Shown: positions 34,580-42,994 of the stretch, piece after piece
How positions within the stretch are numbered: position 1 is the stretch's first letter
Layout: the number at the start of each line of letters is the position of its first letter
Source of the DNA: Verrucomicrobiales bacterium
GTDB taxonomy: Bacteria; Verrucomicrobiota; Verrucomicrobiia; Verrucomicrobiales; DEV007
Reading direction: 5' to 3'
DNA: 64,000 nucleotides
NCBI GenBank assembly: GCA_029213065.1
Contig: JARGPH010000005.1
Span: 131,429-195,428 of the forward strand
Position numbers and translations under genes: made by a program
The notes under the pieces: generated by a model
What the model saw: the letters and a program-made list of their open reading frames with translations, nothing else
What the model was told of the DNA's origin: nothing
Databases searched by the model: none

Positions 34580-37168
34580 TTAGTCTTCTTCCATTCGACT
34601 TTCTCGTTGAAATAGTGCTTCAGGAATTCTGATCACGTGAATTCTCTTCCGGCTGTATGTCCCAAGTGGCTCCCAGCCTTCGTGCGCCTTCCGCAGCTCC
34701 TCCGCCACGCGCAGAACATCAAAGGTCGGAGCACCGCCTTTAGGACTTTCCACGGCGGAGCGCTTCAAGAGAACGGCGCCTTGCTGTCTGTGCTCGTTGA
34801 TCAGGTTTTGTTCGTCCAGCAGGTGGAGCCTGGCGAAACTCAGGAATCGATTTAGATACTGTCCCGGGGGAATGACTGTGTCTCCGCAATTTTTTGAGAT
34901 GGTGCGGAATTCATCCTTCAGTTCTTTTTCATCGACCAAATCCACCAAGCGTTCGAAAGCGACCTTGAGCGAGGACTGGCCCACCACAGCATAGCAGAGC
35001 AGGGCGAACAGGTGCTCGGGGATTTCCGGCATGTCCGGATACTTGTCCGGAGTCCCGGATAGGCAATGGACGAGACAGGTCACTCGCGGATCGAGACGGT
35101 GCGCATCGTCCTCGAGAGCGGCAACGATCCGTCCCTGTCTCTGAAATTGCTCGAGCGACCAATAAGACGAGGCCATGAGCCGGGGAACGCCGGCGTGTTC
35201 CCTCGGAGCTCGCCCCACCTGAATGGACTGGATCCCGGTGAGCGTCTCGAAAGTCGACAGGTAACTCGGTGAAGGCAGGGCTAGGAATGAATTGAGTCCT
35301 CTGGAGCCCCGGAGCAACCAATAAAGCGCGGCGTAGAACAGCACGCCGGCGACTTCACAGGCCCGCCGATCGATCGTCGACAGCCAGCTGGCGAACTCCC
35401 GCGCTTTGAAGCGAAGCGCCTCCTGTTCCCAACGTTGCCCGGTCAAGGCCCCGAACGTGGGCAGCATCTGCACCACCTGGGGAACCTCATGGCGAATGGT
35501 CTTCATTCGGAGCCCCCGGGGATTGATGGCATAGTCCGGTCCTTGGAATTCATCCCTCGTGAAGCCCCACGCCTTCGGTGCGGTCGATTTATACAGGGGT
35601 GCCATTTGCGTCCCCCGCACGATGAACGGCAGCTGGCTGATCCCCCCATAGCATGTGAGATTAGGCAAGGTCGCCCATCCGGAACGGAGTGCTGCTTTGC
35701 TAGCTCCCTCCATGAGCTTCCTCCCGTCGAGGAAGTCTAACTCGGGAATGTTGAACTCAGTCGTGTCATGCCCCATTGACAGCTTCAGCCGATGATTGAG
35801 CGCTTCTTCGCCAGCAAGATAGGACTCCTCGATCCGGAGGCTGAAGTTGGAGCAGGGCTGAAACCCGGAGCGGTCGCGATTGGTCGATTTTAGGTAGATC
35901 CCATTGCGGCAGAGGAAGGTCGCGTGCTCCCCTTCGTAAGGGAGTAGCCGTGGAGTGGTTCCGCTCAGCCGGACAGCCGTGTCAAAGTCGATCCTCAGTC
36001 GGGAAGACACTTCCGTCGTCAGCGTTTCGCGGGTTTTTGCAGCGATCCAGGGCTTGGCTAGAATCGCATCCAGATAAGCCAGGGCCTGAGAGTCCGACTG
36101 AGTCCGTCCCTGGATATGATCCGCAACGAACGTAATCGCATCGGTTCCGCCGTGGCTTTTGATGCAGATCTGATCCAGCACATCATCCTGCCGGGCATCA
36201 TGCACCCGCACTTCCCCCCTCGAATGACAAAGCGCCAGAGCAAACTCTCCTGACTCGTGTTCTCTAGGAAGGTAGTGGAAAACTCTCGTGGGAATCTCCT
36301 CTAAAATGGCTTCGTCGCAGTGCTTGACGAAAAGAAAAGGAACCTTGCGCAGATCATCATTCGCCAGCTTCGATTGAAACAGACAGGCGGTGTCGAGATC
36401 GGTGGCCAGAACAAGATCTTCACTCCAGTCTTGATAGAAGCTCCATGAGGGAATGATTGCTTCGAGATTGCCGGGCCGGCGGAAGTATATCCGGGCGGCT
36501 TCCACTGGAACCTTGGCGCGACAGATCGAAATATAGGCGGGCAGTCCCTGGATCGTCCTGAGGAGGCGCAACCTCATTGTTGGACCGGGAATCTTTAAGC
36601 GTCCTTCGATCTCGGGGAACCATCTTTCAAAATCAACCACTGCGAGCGTCCCGTTTTCCCCGAAGGGAAACAGGTTTTCCGGGGCCCTGTATCCGGTATA
36701 AGTGACGGCTTTGTCGAGGATGGAGCGAAGCCTTTCCCACGCCTTGGCTCGATGCACCCAATCCTCATCCGGCTCTTCGCCATTGAAAACATCCCATTCG
36801 GCGAGGTGAGCGAGGATCTCATCCCAGGAATCAAATTGGCCGTAGCGTGTCCTCCACATCAGGGCCAGCTCGTTGCCGAGGAATCCGCAGTTGGAGCAAT
36901 GAAACGCGTGGTCGTTCTCCGGGGTGGGTGTGATCCGCAGGGTATCCCGCCGGTCCATGAACTGGGCATAGGTGGGAGGGGACGGTTCCCGGGGAGCCCC
37001 ACGGCAAGCCGGACATCGGTGGACTCCGTTGATCGCCCCGTGAAAGTTCTCGATTCCGCAGGCAAGGGCGAAACGTCGAAGATCAGGAGGCCTTTTCAGC
37101 GGAGCCGGGGGCTTTACGAATCGATTCCTCATCGAGAGTTGCAGCAGACGTTTCTGATGGATGAACAA
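34580..37168 (-). CDS. Large zinc-ribbon protein of the island, possibly primase-like
   Basis: 862 aa with a TTG start at 37168 preceded by GGAGG at a good distance; an ATG at 37132 is the alternative. The N-terminal region has two CxxC pairs (HRCPACRG and FHCSNCGFLGN) around a spacer, as in CHC2-type zinc ribbons of primases. A segment near residue 250 (DLVLATDLDTACLFQSKLAN) could be a TOPRIM-like strand-acidic turn, but this is weak. The remaining ~450 residues are not recognised; SRKRIHVIRIP marks the C-terminus. It overlaps the upstream 216-aa gene, so the pair forms a small operon. A replication role is a guess from the zinc ribbon and the island setting. Confidence 0.65.
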   Translation of the reverse strand: MFIHQKRLLQLSMRNRFVKPPAPLKRPPDLRRFALACGIENFHGAINGVHRCPACRGAPREPSPPTYAQFMDRRDTLRITPTPENDHAFHCSNCGFLGNELALMWRTRYGQFDSWDEILAHLAEWDVFNGEEPDEDWVHRAKAWERLRSILDKAVTYTGYRAPENLFPFGENGTLAVVDFERWFPEIEGRLKIPGPTMRLRLLRTIQGLPAYISICRAKVPVEAARIYFRRPGNLEAIIPSWSFYQDWSEDLVLATDLDTACLFQSKLANDDLRKVPFLFVKHCDEAILEEIPTRVFHYLPREHESGEFALALCHSRGEVRVHDARQDDVLDQICIKSHGGTDAITFVADHIQGRTQSDSQALAYLDAILAKPWIAAKTRETLTTEVSSRLRIDFDTAVRLSGTTPRLLPYEGEHATFLCRNGIYLKSTNRDRSGFQPCSNFSLRIEESYLAGEEALNHRLKLSMGHDTTEFNIPELDFLDGRKLMEGASKAALRSGWATLPNLTCYGGISQLPFIVRGTQMAPLYKSTAPKAWGFTRDEFQGPDYAINPRGLRMKTIRHEVPQVVQMLPTFGALTGQRWEQEALRFKAREFASWLSTIDRRACEVAGVLFYAALYWLLRGSRGLNSFLALPSPSYLSTFETLTGIQSIQVGRAPREHAGVPRLMASSYWSLEQFQRQGRIVAALEDDAHRLDPRVTCLVHCLSGTPDKYPDMPEIPEHLFALLCYAVVGQSSLKVAFERLVDLVDEKELKDEFRTISKNCGDTVIPPGQYLNRFLSFARLHLLDEQNLINEHRQQGAVLLKRSAVESPKGGAPTFDVLRVAEELRKAHEGWEPLGTYSRKRIHVIRIPEALFQRESRMEED

Positions 37169-37733
37169 ACTTCAGATCCTCCGTCGCTTCAGGAACTGGT
37201 GTCGGGGCAAGCGTTTGAAGAAACGCTTCGCTCTGAGGGGGAAACACCGAACGGTTTTTCTCCGTCAGCGGGATCGACTGAATCGCCTCGGGATGCCTCG
37301 TGGGATTGAGCCAGCGGTGAACCACCTCGCACTCCTCCAGAAATTTTCGCGAGTATCTCACATCGACGGCGAAGACTGCACAGAGATTATCGAGCTTCGG
37401 CACTCCCAGCTTCTTATCCCATGCAGGGAGAAGATCCAAGTTCGCCACCCGATCACCGGCGACAAGAGCGGCGATGCGGGGATGAAATTGCTTCTGAATG
37501 TTCTTCAATTTTCGGAGTCGGCGCTGGTCGTTGTATCGGTCCCTCCGGGCGTGGGCCCGGCAAGTCTTGTCCTGCAATGCAAACTGCTCTCCAAACGAGC
37601 GTGTCGCTGGAATACCGTGAACCACCGAGTCGTGGAACTGCTTCCAGGCTTTGGCCTCGAAGCCGGGCTCGAGCTGAGCCTCCAGCTTCGAGAACTCCAG
37701 TCTGAGACGGGGACGTAGGATATGTTTCTTCAT
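37083..37733 (-). CDS. Hypothetical basic protein upstream of the zinc-ribbon gene
   Basis: 216 aa from ATG 37733 (MKKHILRPRLRLEFSKLEAQ); a GTG at 37796 would add 21 residues. It is rich in Arg/Lys (AHARRDRYNDQRRLRKLKNI), has no membrane segment and ends in an acidic/Ser/Ala tail. The 3' end overlaps the start of the 862-aa gene by about 85 nt, indicating coupled expression. Not recognised; nucleic-acid binding would fit the charge. Confidence 0.55.
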   Translation of the reverse strand: MKKHILRPRLRLEFSKLEAQLEPGFEAKAWKQFHDSVVHGIPATRSFGEQFALQDKTCRAHARRDRYNDQRRLRKLKNIQKQFHPRIAALVAGDRVANLDLLPAWDKKLGVPKLDNLCAVFAVDVRYSRKFLEECEVVHRWLNPTRHPEAIQSIPLTEKNRSVFPPQSEAFLQTLAPTPVPEATEDLKFVHPSETSAATLDEESIRKAPGSAEKAS

Positions 37734-37999
37734 TTTGGATTGAGTGGAGTAAAATCGTGATGGGAGGCCCCGTTTCCGGGGTGCATCTTGCGTCACCTGT
37801 CCGGCGCGCGGTCGATGGATGGTTTCGGTTTGGGCAATTGACGGAAATTTGCTGCTGCTGATTCCGCAGTAGACTCGACTCCGTCCTAACTAGAGTCCTT
37901 GCAAAGCTCCCTTGGAGTGCCAAACGCCCCGGATACGGGTCCATATTCCTTGAAGGCCATGATTGGTTAATGGAATTTGGATTCAGGGTTCTTGGATGA

Positions 38000-38407
38000 C
38001 TAGTAGCGCCAAATGCGGAGGTTAAAGCCGTAATTGGTTATTTTGGAGAGGACGCGGTCGATAAATCCTTCAGGCGGAGGCCAATTCCAATAGCTGCCAG
38101 CGATACTAGGGAAATCTCCCTCCTGGTTGCCACAGGTATAGTTGCTGAGATTGACGAGGAACCTATTTCTCTGACTGGGAGTGAGTTCCCGAATGGCACC
38201 CCATGGAGGGTGCTCTTGTATGAGGACTCGGATCATGCTGGCTTTGCATTCCTTCTCCAGCCAAGTGAACATGCTTGGCTTGCAAGAGCTATCATCCTTC
38301 GCTGCTTCAAGCACAGAGAGGAGCCCTCGGAACTCCCGAAAAATTGCGAGGGTGCGTTCCATTTCGAGCCGTTTGATGCTCACCTCGAGGGTATCATTAT
38401 CATTCAT
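38000..38407 (-). CDS. Hypothetical protein, 135 aa
   Basis: ATG at 38407. The N-terminal half is helical and charged (SIKRLEMERTLAIFREFRGL), the C-terminal half Trp/Pro-rich (AGSYWNWPPPEGFIDRVL). No known domain, signal or membrane segment. The even residue mix supports a real gene. It is isolated in the island, with 142 bp to the next gene on the right. Confidence 0.5.
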   Translation of the reverse strand: MNDNDTLEVSIKRLEMERTLAIFREFRGLLSVLEAAKDDSSCKPSMFTWLEKECKASMIRVLIQEHPPWGAIRELTPSQRNRFLVNLSNYTCGNQEGDFPSIAGSYWNWPPPEGFIDRVLSKITNYGFNLRIWRY

Positions 38408-38550
38408 TATACTATAATTGGGTATGGGTTTCGATGGGCGATCCTTGGCTGAAGACCAAGAAAAGTAAGGGGGAGGAAAAAATGTGGGGTGATGATCAAT
38501 TGCTCAGAGATGGTTGCAGGGGGTGCGAGGAAATCCGCCTTCAAATCCGG

Positions 38551-38979
38551 TTACGGTGTCTGAATATTGGATTCGTGAGAAAAACTCTGAAAAAGGTGTC
38601 TCCCTGCAACAGCATCCTTAAGTCGCCGCAAACGGGACCAGTCGGACTCCCTGCACTGGCCCCTCCTCTTCAGTTGCTCAAAGTCAAAGGAGGGAAAGTT
38701 GCATCCCGTGGATCCTTCAACCCAATCAGTTGACCTACGATAAAAATCAGTCATCTCCCGATACGAATTGTATGTAATCAGATAACACTGAAATATGGAT
38801 AAACTCTTTATATAGGAACGCAAAAAGGCGGAGCGATCATCGCGACTCATGCTCGAGGAATGTTCCGGACTGACTTCAGGAAGACATCCAGTTGTTGGTT
38901 TCTTTTTCTCTTTTTCAAGTTCGCGAGGAATTGTCTGGGTGCATACTTGCGGACCCGGCGCAGGAGAGGTAGTTTTCAT
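38551..38979 (-). CDS. Possible small protein of unknown function
   Basis: 142 aa with a Lys/Pro-rich start (RELEKEKKKPTTG) and a charged helical remainder (QLKRRGQCRESDWSRLRRLK). No SD or family similarity is evident. It is kept because the stretch otherwise holds nothing and because it follows the excisionase-like gene on the same strand. It could equally be a chance frame. Confidence 0.3.
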   Translation of the reverse strand: MKTTSPAPGPQVCTQTIPRELEKEKKKPTTGCLPEVSPEHSSSMSRDDRSAFLRSYIKSLSIFQCYLITYNSYREMTDFYRRSTDWVEGSTGCNFPSFDFEQLKRRGQCRESDWSRLRRLKDAVAGRHLFQSFSHESNIQTP

Positions 38980-39019
38980 TGGAGATAGAGGCTGTCTTGG
39001 TGATGATTTCTTTTCCTGT

Positions 39020-39050
39020 GAGCCGCTCGGGGTATATACCTGAGCGGCTC
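39020..39050 (+). terminator. Intrinsic-terminator-like hairpin beside the excisionase-like gene
   Basis: GAGCCGCTC (39020-39028) pairs perfectly with GAGCGGCTC (39042-39050), with GGTATATACC making a further palindrome inside. TTTTTCTT follows on the plus strand. It lies 6 bases past the stop of the minus-strand excisionase-like gene, yet the U run points the other way, so it would best end a plus-strand transcript for which no gene is seen. Confidence 0.6.
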
Positions 39051-39056
39051 TTTTTC

Positions 39057-39272
39057 TTAGTCAATAGAAGGAACGGAGAGACGCTCGATTGCCTTTTTCA
39101 CTGCGGTGACGTCGTAGCGGATGCAGCGCTTCGAGAATTTGACGTAGGGAATCAACCGCCGGGTGCGGTAGTCATGGAGTGCTCGGGGAGAAATGCCTAA
39201 GATGCGGCAGACCTCCTTCCCGGTGATAAGTTGCTCGGAAAGGGTGATAGGGGAGGATGAAGTCGTGTTCAT
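39057..39272 (-). CDS. Excisionase-like HTH protein (MerR/AlpA type)
   Basis: 71 aa. It contains a winged-helix excisionase pattern: LITGKEVCRILGISPRALHD, then YRTRRLIPYVKFSKRCIRYD, followed by AVKKAIERL, as in HTH_17/AlpA proteins. This family often directs excision or regulates the integrase of mobile elements. The integrase gene lies 1 kb to the right. The neighbouring 306-aa gene runs divergently; inverse hexamers GGTAAG (39273) and CTTACC (39341) sit near the two starts and might be regulatory half-sites. Confidence 0.8.
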   Translation of the reverse strand: MNTTSSSPITLSEQLITGKEVCRILGISPRALHDYRTRRLIPYVKFSKRCIRYDVTAVKKAIERLSVPSID

Positions 39273-39353
39273 GGTAAGACAATCATCCCAAGTTAGGTAT
39301 AGGCGCCAGATCGCCGTTTCTTGCCAATGCAGGAAGTTTGCTTACCGTGAGCA

Positions 39354-40274
39354 ATGAGCCAGGCCAAAGAAACGTCGCCCGAGATACACCCTCTCAGAAA
39401 GGTGAGAGATATAATGTCGGAGGTCGAAGGACGGACGATTTCTCAAGAGGAACTGGGTAAGGTTCTCAATAGTAAGCGCGGAAAGATTGATGCCGTGGAG
39501 AACCGAAGAGGGAGTGGAAAGCGTCCCGAATTGAGTCTGGAGATGGCCGCACTGCTATTTGAGTACACTGGAGCGCTCGTCGCCCCATTCAGTTTTTTAT
39601 TTCCTACAGGCAAAGTAGACGACAAAGAGGGAGTGAAAATGTGCGAGATAGCACCCTCGTCAGAAGAGGCCCTCAATCTCGATGGTGGCCCCTTCACGGG
39701 CGATAATTACAGGCAAACGTTGGAGACGAGAAGGCCTTTGTCCATTGAACCGGAAGAGACCGATTCGGCAGAGGAGTTGGAGAACAAGTCCAGAGCGGCG
39801 AACAAGAGAATGGTAGCGGAAGAGATACTGAAAATTCAAGCGGAGATCCTCTTCAAGGCTGCTTCTCATGCTGGAAGATGGGATGAAGTGCGTAACCGAC
39901 TTCTCGAAGCGATTGGAAAGTGTGGCAGGGAGTTTCTAGACTGCGAATCGATCGATTACGGGCTCAAAGAGTGGAATGACGCCCAACCACCAATTTCGCC
40001 GGACCAGATCGAATCTCACCCGTTGCTCAGGCAATGTGCCGAGAGACCGGAGTGGAAAAAAGCCCTTAAGTGGCTTCAACAGAAAATTTCGAAAGACTGT
40101 AAAGAGGAGATAAGAATTCGAATCCCTGTGCGACAAACAGAATCGCTCTGTCAAGGAGATGAAATCTTTCTTGGTGCGGGACACGAAATTGAAGTTGAGT
40201 TCGACGGCACAAACGAGAGGGGGGAAATCGTGAAAAAGGTGGCTAAGATTTCGGTGAATCAGCGAAGCAGGTGA
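39354..40274 (+). CDS. XRE-like N-terminal domain protein of the island
   Basis: 306 aa from ATG 39354. Residues ~15-85 resemble a helix-turn-helix of lambda-repressor/XRE type (VRDIMSEVEGRTISQEELGK, then VLNSKRGKIDAVENRRGSGK, LSLEMAALLFEYTGA). The middle is charged. The C-terminus has a strand-rich portion (EEIRIRIPVRQTESL ... EIEVEFDGTNERGEIVKKVA). Placed between the excisionase-like and integrase genes and divergent from the former, it may regulate element mobility. The gene converges with the integrase, 15 nt apart. Confidence 0.6.
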   Translation: MSQAKETSPEIHPLRKVRDIMSEVEGRTISQEELGKVLNSKRGKIDAVENRRGSGKRPELSLEMAALLFEYTGALVAPFSFLFPTGKVDDKEGVKMCEIAPSSEEALNLDGGPFTGDNYRQTLETRRPLSIEPEETDSAEELENKSRAANKRMVAEEILKIQAEILFKAASHAGRWDEVRNRLLEAIGKCGREFLDCESIDYGLKEWNDAQPPISPDQIESHPLLRQCAERPEWKKALKWLQQKISKDCKEEIRIRIPVRQTESLCQGDEIFLGAGHEIEVEFDGTNERGEIVKKVAKISVNQRSR

Positions 40275-40289
40275 CTCAACCGTTGGAAG

Positions 40290-41495
40290 CTAAGCAGGGC
40301 TCAAATCAAACCACTCCTTTGCAGCCTTCTCGGAAACCGGCCTTCGATAATTCTTCACGATAATCTCGGGACTGTTTCCCATCTCGGAGGCGAGCTTCTG
40401 GGTGTCCTTGATCAGAGCGAGCCGGTAGGAGCCATAGCTGTGACGGAGGACATCCTCTGGCCACTCGTCGAAGAATTCCATCTTCTTGTGCTCACTGGTC
40501 ATCATTTCGTGAGGGCGCTTGAACTGCGCAACCAGTCCGGTCTCCTCTTGGAATGGCTCCAGCCATGCCTTGAGGTTCGGGTGCAGAGGGATGAACCGAT
40601 CTCTGAGGGTCTTTCTTGCCTGAGAGGCGTTAATCTCGATGTAGCTGTCTTCCCAGTGGATGTTCTCCCAAGTGATCCGGCGCGCTTCACTGGGACGCAA
40701 TCCGCCAAAGGCTGAGAGTGCCAGATAGGGCGTTAAGTCGTTCCGCACGTGAGAGAGAATCTTCTTCATCGTCTCTGGATCAAAGATCGAAACCGACTCA
40801 ATTAATTCGGGCCTCTTCTCCATTTTCTCCGCTTCCGTCTCAAGGTTGGGGAGGAAGCGTTGCTTTCGACACCAGCGGAAGAAGGTGATCAGAGCAGCCC
40901 GGCAATTGTTGGAATAGCGAGGTGAGTAATCCTGCTTGATCAACCACGCCTCGATCTGATTGTGGGTGACGTCAGATAGAGGACACTGAAACGCCGCGGC
41001 AAACCTCCCTACATGCAGTTTTACGGTCTCAACGTTACGCTTGCTGGTTCGATTCTCGGCGCGCTCCAGATAAACGTCGTAGGCCTCCGTAACCGTTTTC
41101 TCATGGAGAAGATCCGGCGAGTGGGACAGAAAGAAGCGAACCGCATCGGAGAGACTGGTTCGTCTGTCGAGCGCTTCATAGGCGGTCGTGTAATCCTGAA
41201 CGGCTTCTCCCAATGAAATCCCGATAGGTTGCAGCTTCTTGATTGCCGAGAGATAGGCGACTTTGTCCTCTCCCCGAAGTTGCTGACTTGGAGCCATCCC
41301 CAAGTTGAGCTTACGAAGAACATCCTCAGCCTCGACCCGGGCTTTCTTGTAGTCGCTTCGAATCAACCGCTGCCTCTTGCCGTCCTCATACCAGGACACT
41401 GTAAAGGCTTCGTAGCCGTTCACGGGCGTCGCGTAAATCCTAACCGATACGCTTCCATCCTTGATGGTTTGAGGAAACGTCTTCGGCTTTTTCAT
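40290..41495 (-). CDS. Tyrosine recombinase/integrase of the genomic island
   Basis: 401 aa. The N-terminal arm- and core-binding part includes an SAM-like region (VETVKLHVGRFAAAF, then DVTHNQIEAWLIKQDYSPRY). In the catalytic part the first Arg is in SAFGGLRPSEARRITWE, the box II segment is EDVLRHSYGSYRLA (Asp where many have the first His), and the nucleophile Tyr is in VKNYRRPV (Y383). The gene starts 110 bp from the 3' end of tRNA-Glu, the usual placement for an integrase that uses a tRNA gene as attachment site. Palindromic and direct repeats lie directly upstream of the start. Confidence 0.92.
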   Translation of the reverse strand: MKKPKTFPQTIKDGSVSVRIYATPVNGYEAFTVSWYEDGKRQRLIRSDYKKARVEAEDVLRKLNLGMAPSQQLRGEDKVAYLSAIKKLQPIGISLGEAVQDYTTAYEALDRRTSLSDAVRFFLSHSPDLLHEKTVTEAYDVYLERAENRTSKRNVETVKLHVGRFAAAFQCPLSDVTHNQIEAWLIKQDYSPRYSNNCRAALITFFRWCRKQRFLPNLETEAEKMEKRPELIESVSIFDPETMKKILSHVRNDLTPYLALSAFGGLRPSEARRITWENIHWEDSYIEINASQARKTLRDRFIPLHPNLKAWLEPFQEETGLVAQFKRPHEMMTSEHKKMEFFDEWPEDVLRHSYGSYRLALIKDTQKLASEMGNSPEIIVKNYRRPVSEKAAKEWFDLSPA

Positions 41496-41497
41496 GG

Positions 41498-41525
41498 TGA
41501 CAGACTGTCATAAATCTGTCATAAA
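41498..41525. promoter_or_regulatory. Palindrome and direct repeats before the integrase start
   Basis: TGACAGACTGTCA (41498-41510) is a perfect 13-nt palindrome. Its right half continues into two copies of CTGTCATAAA (41505-41514 and 41516-41525). It lies 2 bases upstream of the integrase ATG and could be an operator or an integrase/excisionase arm site. Confidence 0.5.
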
Positions 41526-41573
41526 ATCAAGAGCCTCTTTGCTTTGTTGATCTCTGGAAACTACGCCAGGGCA

Positions 41574-41600
41574 CAAAAAAACCGCCTCTATGAGGCGGTT
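41574..41600 (-). terminator. Intrinsic terminator of tRNA-Glu
   Basis: AACCGCCTC (41580-41588) and GAGGCGGTT (41592-41600) pair around a 3-nt loop. Read on the minus strand the stem is followed by a T run (A at 41574-41579 on the plus strand), just past the tRNA 3' end. Confidence 0.85.
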
Positions 41601-41604
41601 AAAT

Positions 41605-41679
41605 TGGCGACCCGTACGGGACTCGAACCCGTGTTACCGCCGTGAAAGGGCGGTGTCCTAACCACTAGACGAACGGGTC
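41605..41679 (-). tRNA. tRNA-Glu (anticodon TTC), CCA encoded
   Basis: On the minus strand the sequence starts GACCCGT and ends ACGGGTC-G-CCA, giving a 7-bp acceptor stem. The anticodon arm CCGCC-CTTTCAC-GGCGG presents TTC, and the T arm CGGGTTCGAGTCCCG is canonical. With the encoded CCA it is 75 nt. Its 3' end faces the integrase gene, so the 3' part is the likely attachment site of the island to the left. I found no second copy of the 3' end in the window. Confidence 0.95.
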
Positions 41680-41810
41680 ACGTTCATCACTTACCGGAGG
41701 TTTAGTCCGTGCAGCGGAGCGGGAATATGGAGAGGAATTCGAAGGGCGCAAGAGGAAAATGTGAAAGATTTTTCAGTGGCAGGTTCGGCGCTCCCTGCGA
41801 AGGTGCAGCC

Positions 41811-42803
41811 ATGCCCATTTTGACTGATGTTTTCTTCCTTCTTATCGGCCTCACTGCTCTCTATTTTGGCGCGGAGTGGCTCGTTAACGGTGCCGCCAAG
41901 CTCGCGGTGAAATACGGCATTTCGTCGCTGGTGGTGGGGCTCACCGTGGTTGCATTCGGCACGAGCGCTCCGGAGTTGTTCGTCAGTATTGGTTTCAACC
42001 AGAATGGACTTCCCGATATGGCGATCGGGAATGTAATTGGATCGAATATTTGTAATATTGCTCTCGTTCTGGGAATGAGCGCCTTTATCTGCGTCCTTCA
42101 CATCAAGTCTGACCTCTTGATCAGAGACCTTCCGATTCTCCTTGTCGCGACTCTGGTGTTTTGCGGGATGCTTTGGGACGGGGAAATCGGCCGGATCGAA
42201 GGGGCTATCCTTTTTGCATCGGTGATTGCCTACACCTTTTACCAGCTGATTCTCGCGAGGAAGGTGAAGAATCCGGAGGTGCTCGCGGAGTTCGAAAACG
42301 AGTTCGATCCGGAGGAGGCTGCCGTTGAGCCGATTTGGAAGTTGGTTGTCTTCATCCTTATCGGGCTCGTAGGACTGTATTTCGGTGCCCAGTGGCTGGA
42401 AAGAGGCGGCGTGAGCCTTGCGAAGCGTTTCGGGGTTCCGGAAGCCGTCATTTCGCTGACTCTGATTGCCTTCAGCACGTCGGTCCCTGAGCTGGCGACG
42501 TCAATTGTCGCCTCGCTGAAGAAGGAGGGGGACATCATTACAGGAAACGTGATCGGTTCCTGCATTTTCAACCTCCTCTGCGTGATCGGTGTTACCTCCC
42601 TGGTAAAGCCCATTGTCACGACTCAGATCGAGATGGTCGATCTCTGGGTGATGATCGGGCTCACTGCGATACTGATCCCCATCATGGCCTCCCGGCGTCG
42701 CATCAGCCGGGTGGAGGGAGGCGTTCTGCTCGCAATTTACATCGCCTACACCGCGTTCCTCTTCGTCACGCGAGTGGCGCCCGAAGCCACTGCGGCGCTG
42801 TAG
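41811..42803 (+). CDS. Sodium/calcium antiporter of the CaCA family (YrbG-like)
   Basis: 330 aa from ATG 41811. The frame extends upstream to 41709, but membrane sequence begins at MPILTDVFFLLIGLTALYFG. Two homologous halves carry the alpha repeats: VVGLTVVAFGTSAPELFVSI with MAIGNVIGSNICNIALVLG, and VISLTLIAFSTSVPELATSI with IITGNVIGSCIFNLLCVIG. These are the ion-binding GTSAPE and GN.IGS motifs. About ten membrane helices; an acidic loop (EFENEFDPEEAAVE) joins the halves. Inner-membrane exchange of Ca2+ for Na+ or H+ is expected. It marks the start of chromosomal backbone after the island. Confidence 0.93.
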   Translation: MPILTDVFFLLIGLTALYFGAEWLVNGAAKLAVKYGISSLVVGLTVVAFGTSAPELFVSIGFNQNGLPDMAIGNVIGSNICNIALVLGMSAFICVLHIKSDLLIRDLPILLVATLVFCGMLWDGEIGRIEGAILFASVIAYTFYQLILARKVKNPEVLAEFENEFDPEEAAVEPIWKLVVFILIGLVGLYFGAQWLERGGVSLAKRFGVPEAVISLTLIAFSTSVPELATSIVASLKKEGDIITGNVIGSCIFNLLCVIGVTSLVKPIVTTQIEMVDLWVMIGLTAILIPIMASRRRISRVEGGVLLAIYIAYTAFLFVTRVAPEATAAL

Positions 42804-42838
42804 GCATCGGTGGTGCTGTAGGCATCGGTGGTGCTGTA
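42797..42838. repeat. Tandem 18-bp repeat at the antiporter stop
   Basis: GCTGTAGGCATCGGTGGT occurs twice in tandem (42797-42814, 42815-42832), followed by a partial third copy that changes into GCTGTAAAAGGTGG. The antiporter stop codon lies inside the first copy. A similar GCTGTAAAA block occurs near 44166. Confidence 0.85.
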
Positions 42839-42994
42839 AAAGGTGGCGGATAGGCGCTGTTCAGCTCCCGGATCGATATAGATCCTTCGGGCCGCAAACA
42901 GAGCCTGCTGGCAAGGTGAGGGGGAGGTTGCAGACAGAGGCTTCCATAGCGAAGCCTTCTCACCTGCTTTACTTCTTTACTCCTCAACTTCTTC

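Noticed and set aside
37161-37718. 185-aa plus-strand frame opposite the basic island protein
   Set aside because: Complement of the overlapping minus-strand gene pair; no start signal and unusual residue mix.
1-41600. Second copy of the tRNA-Glu 3' end as island attachment site
   Set aside because: Reading the left part, I found only fragments such as ACTCGAAC near 23737, too short to count; the other end is presumably outside the window.
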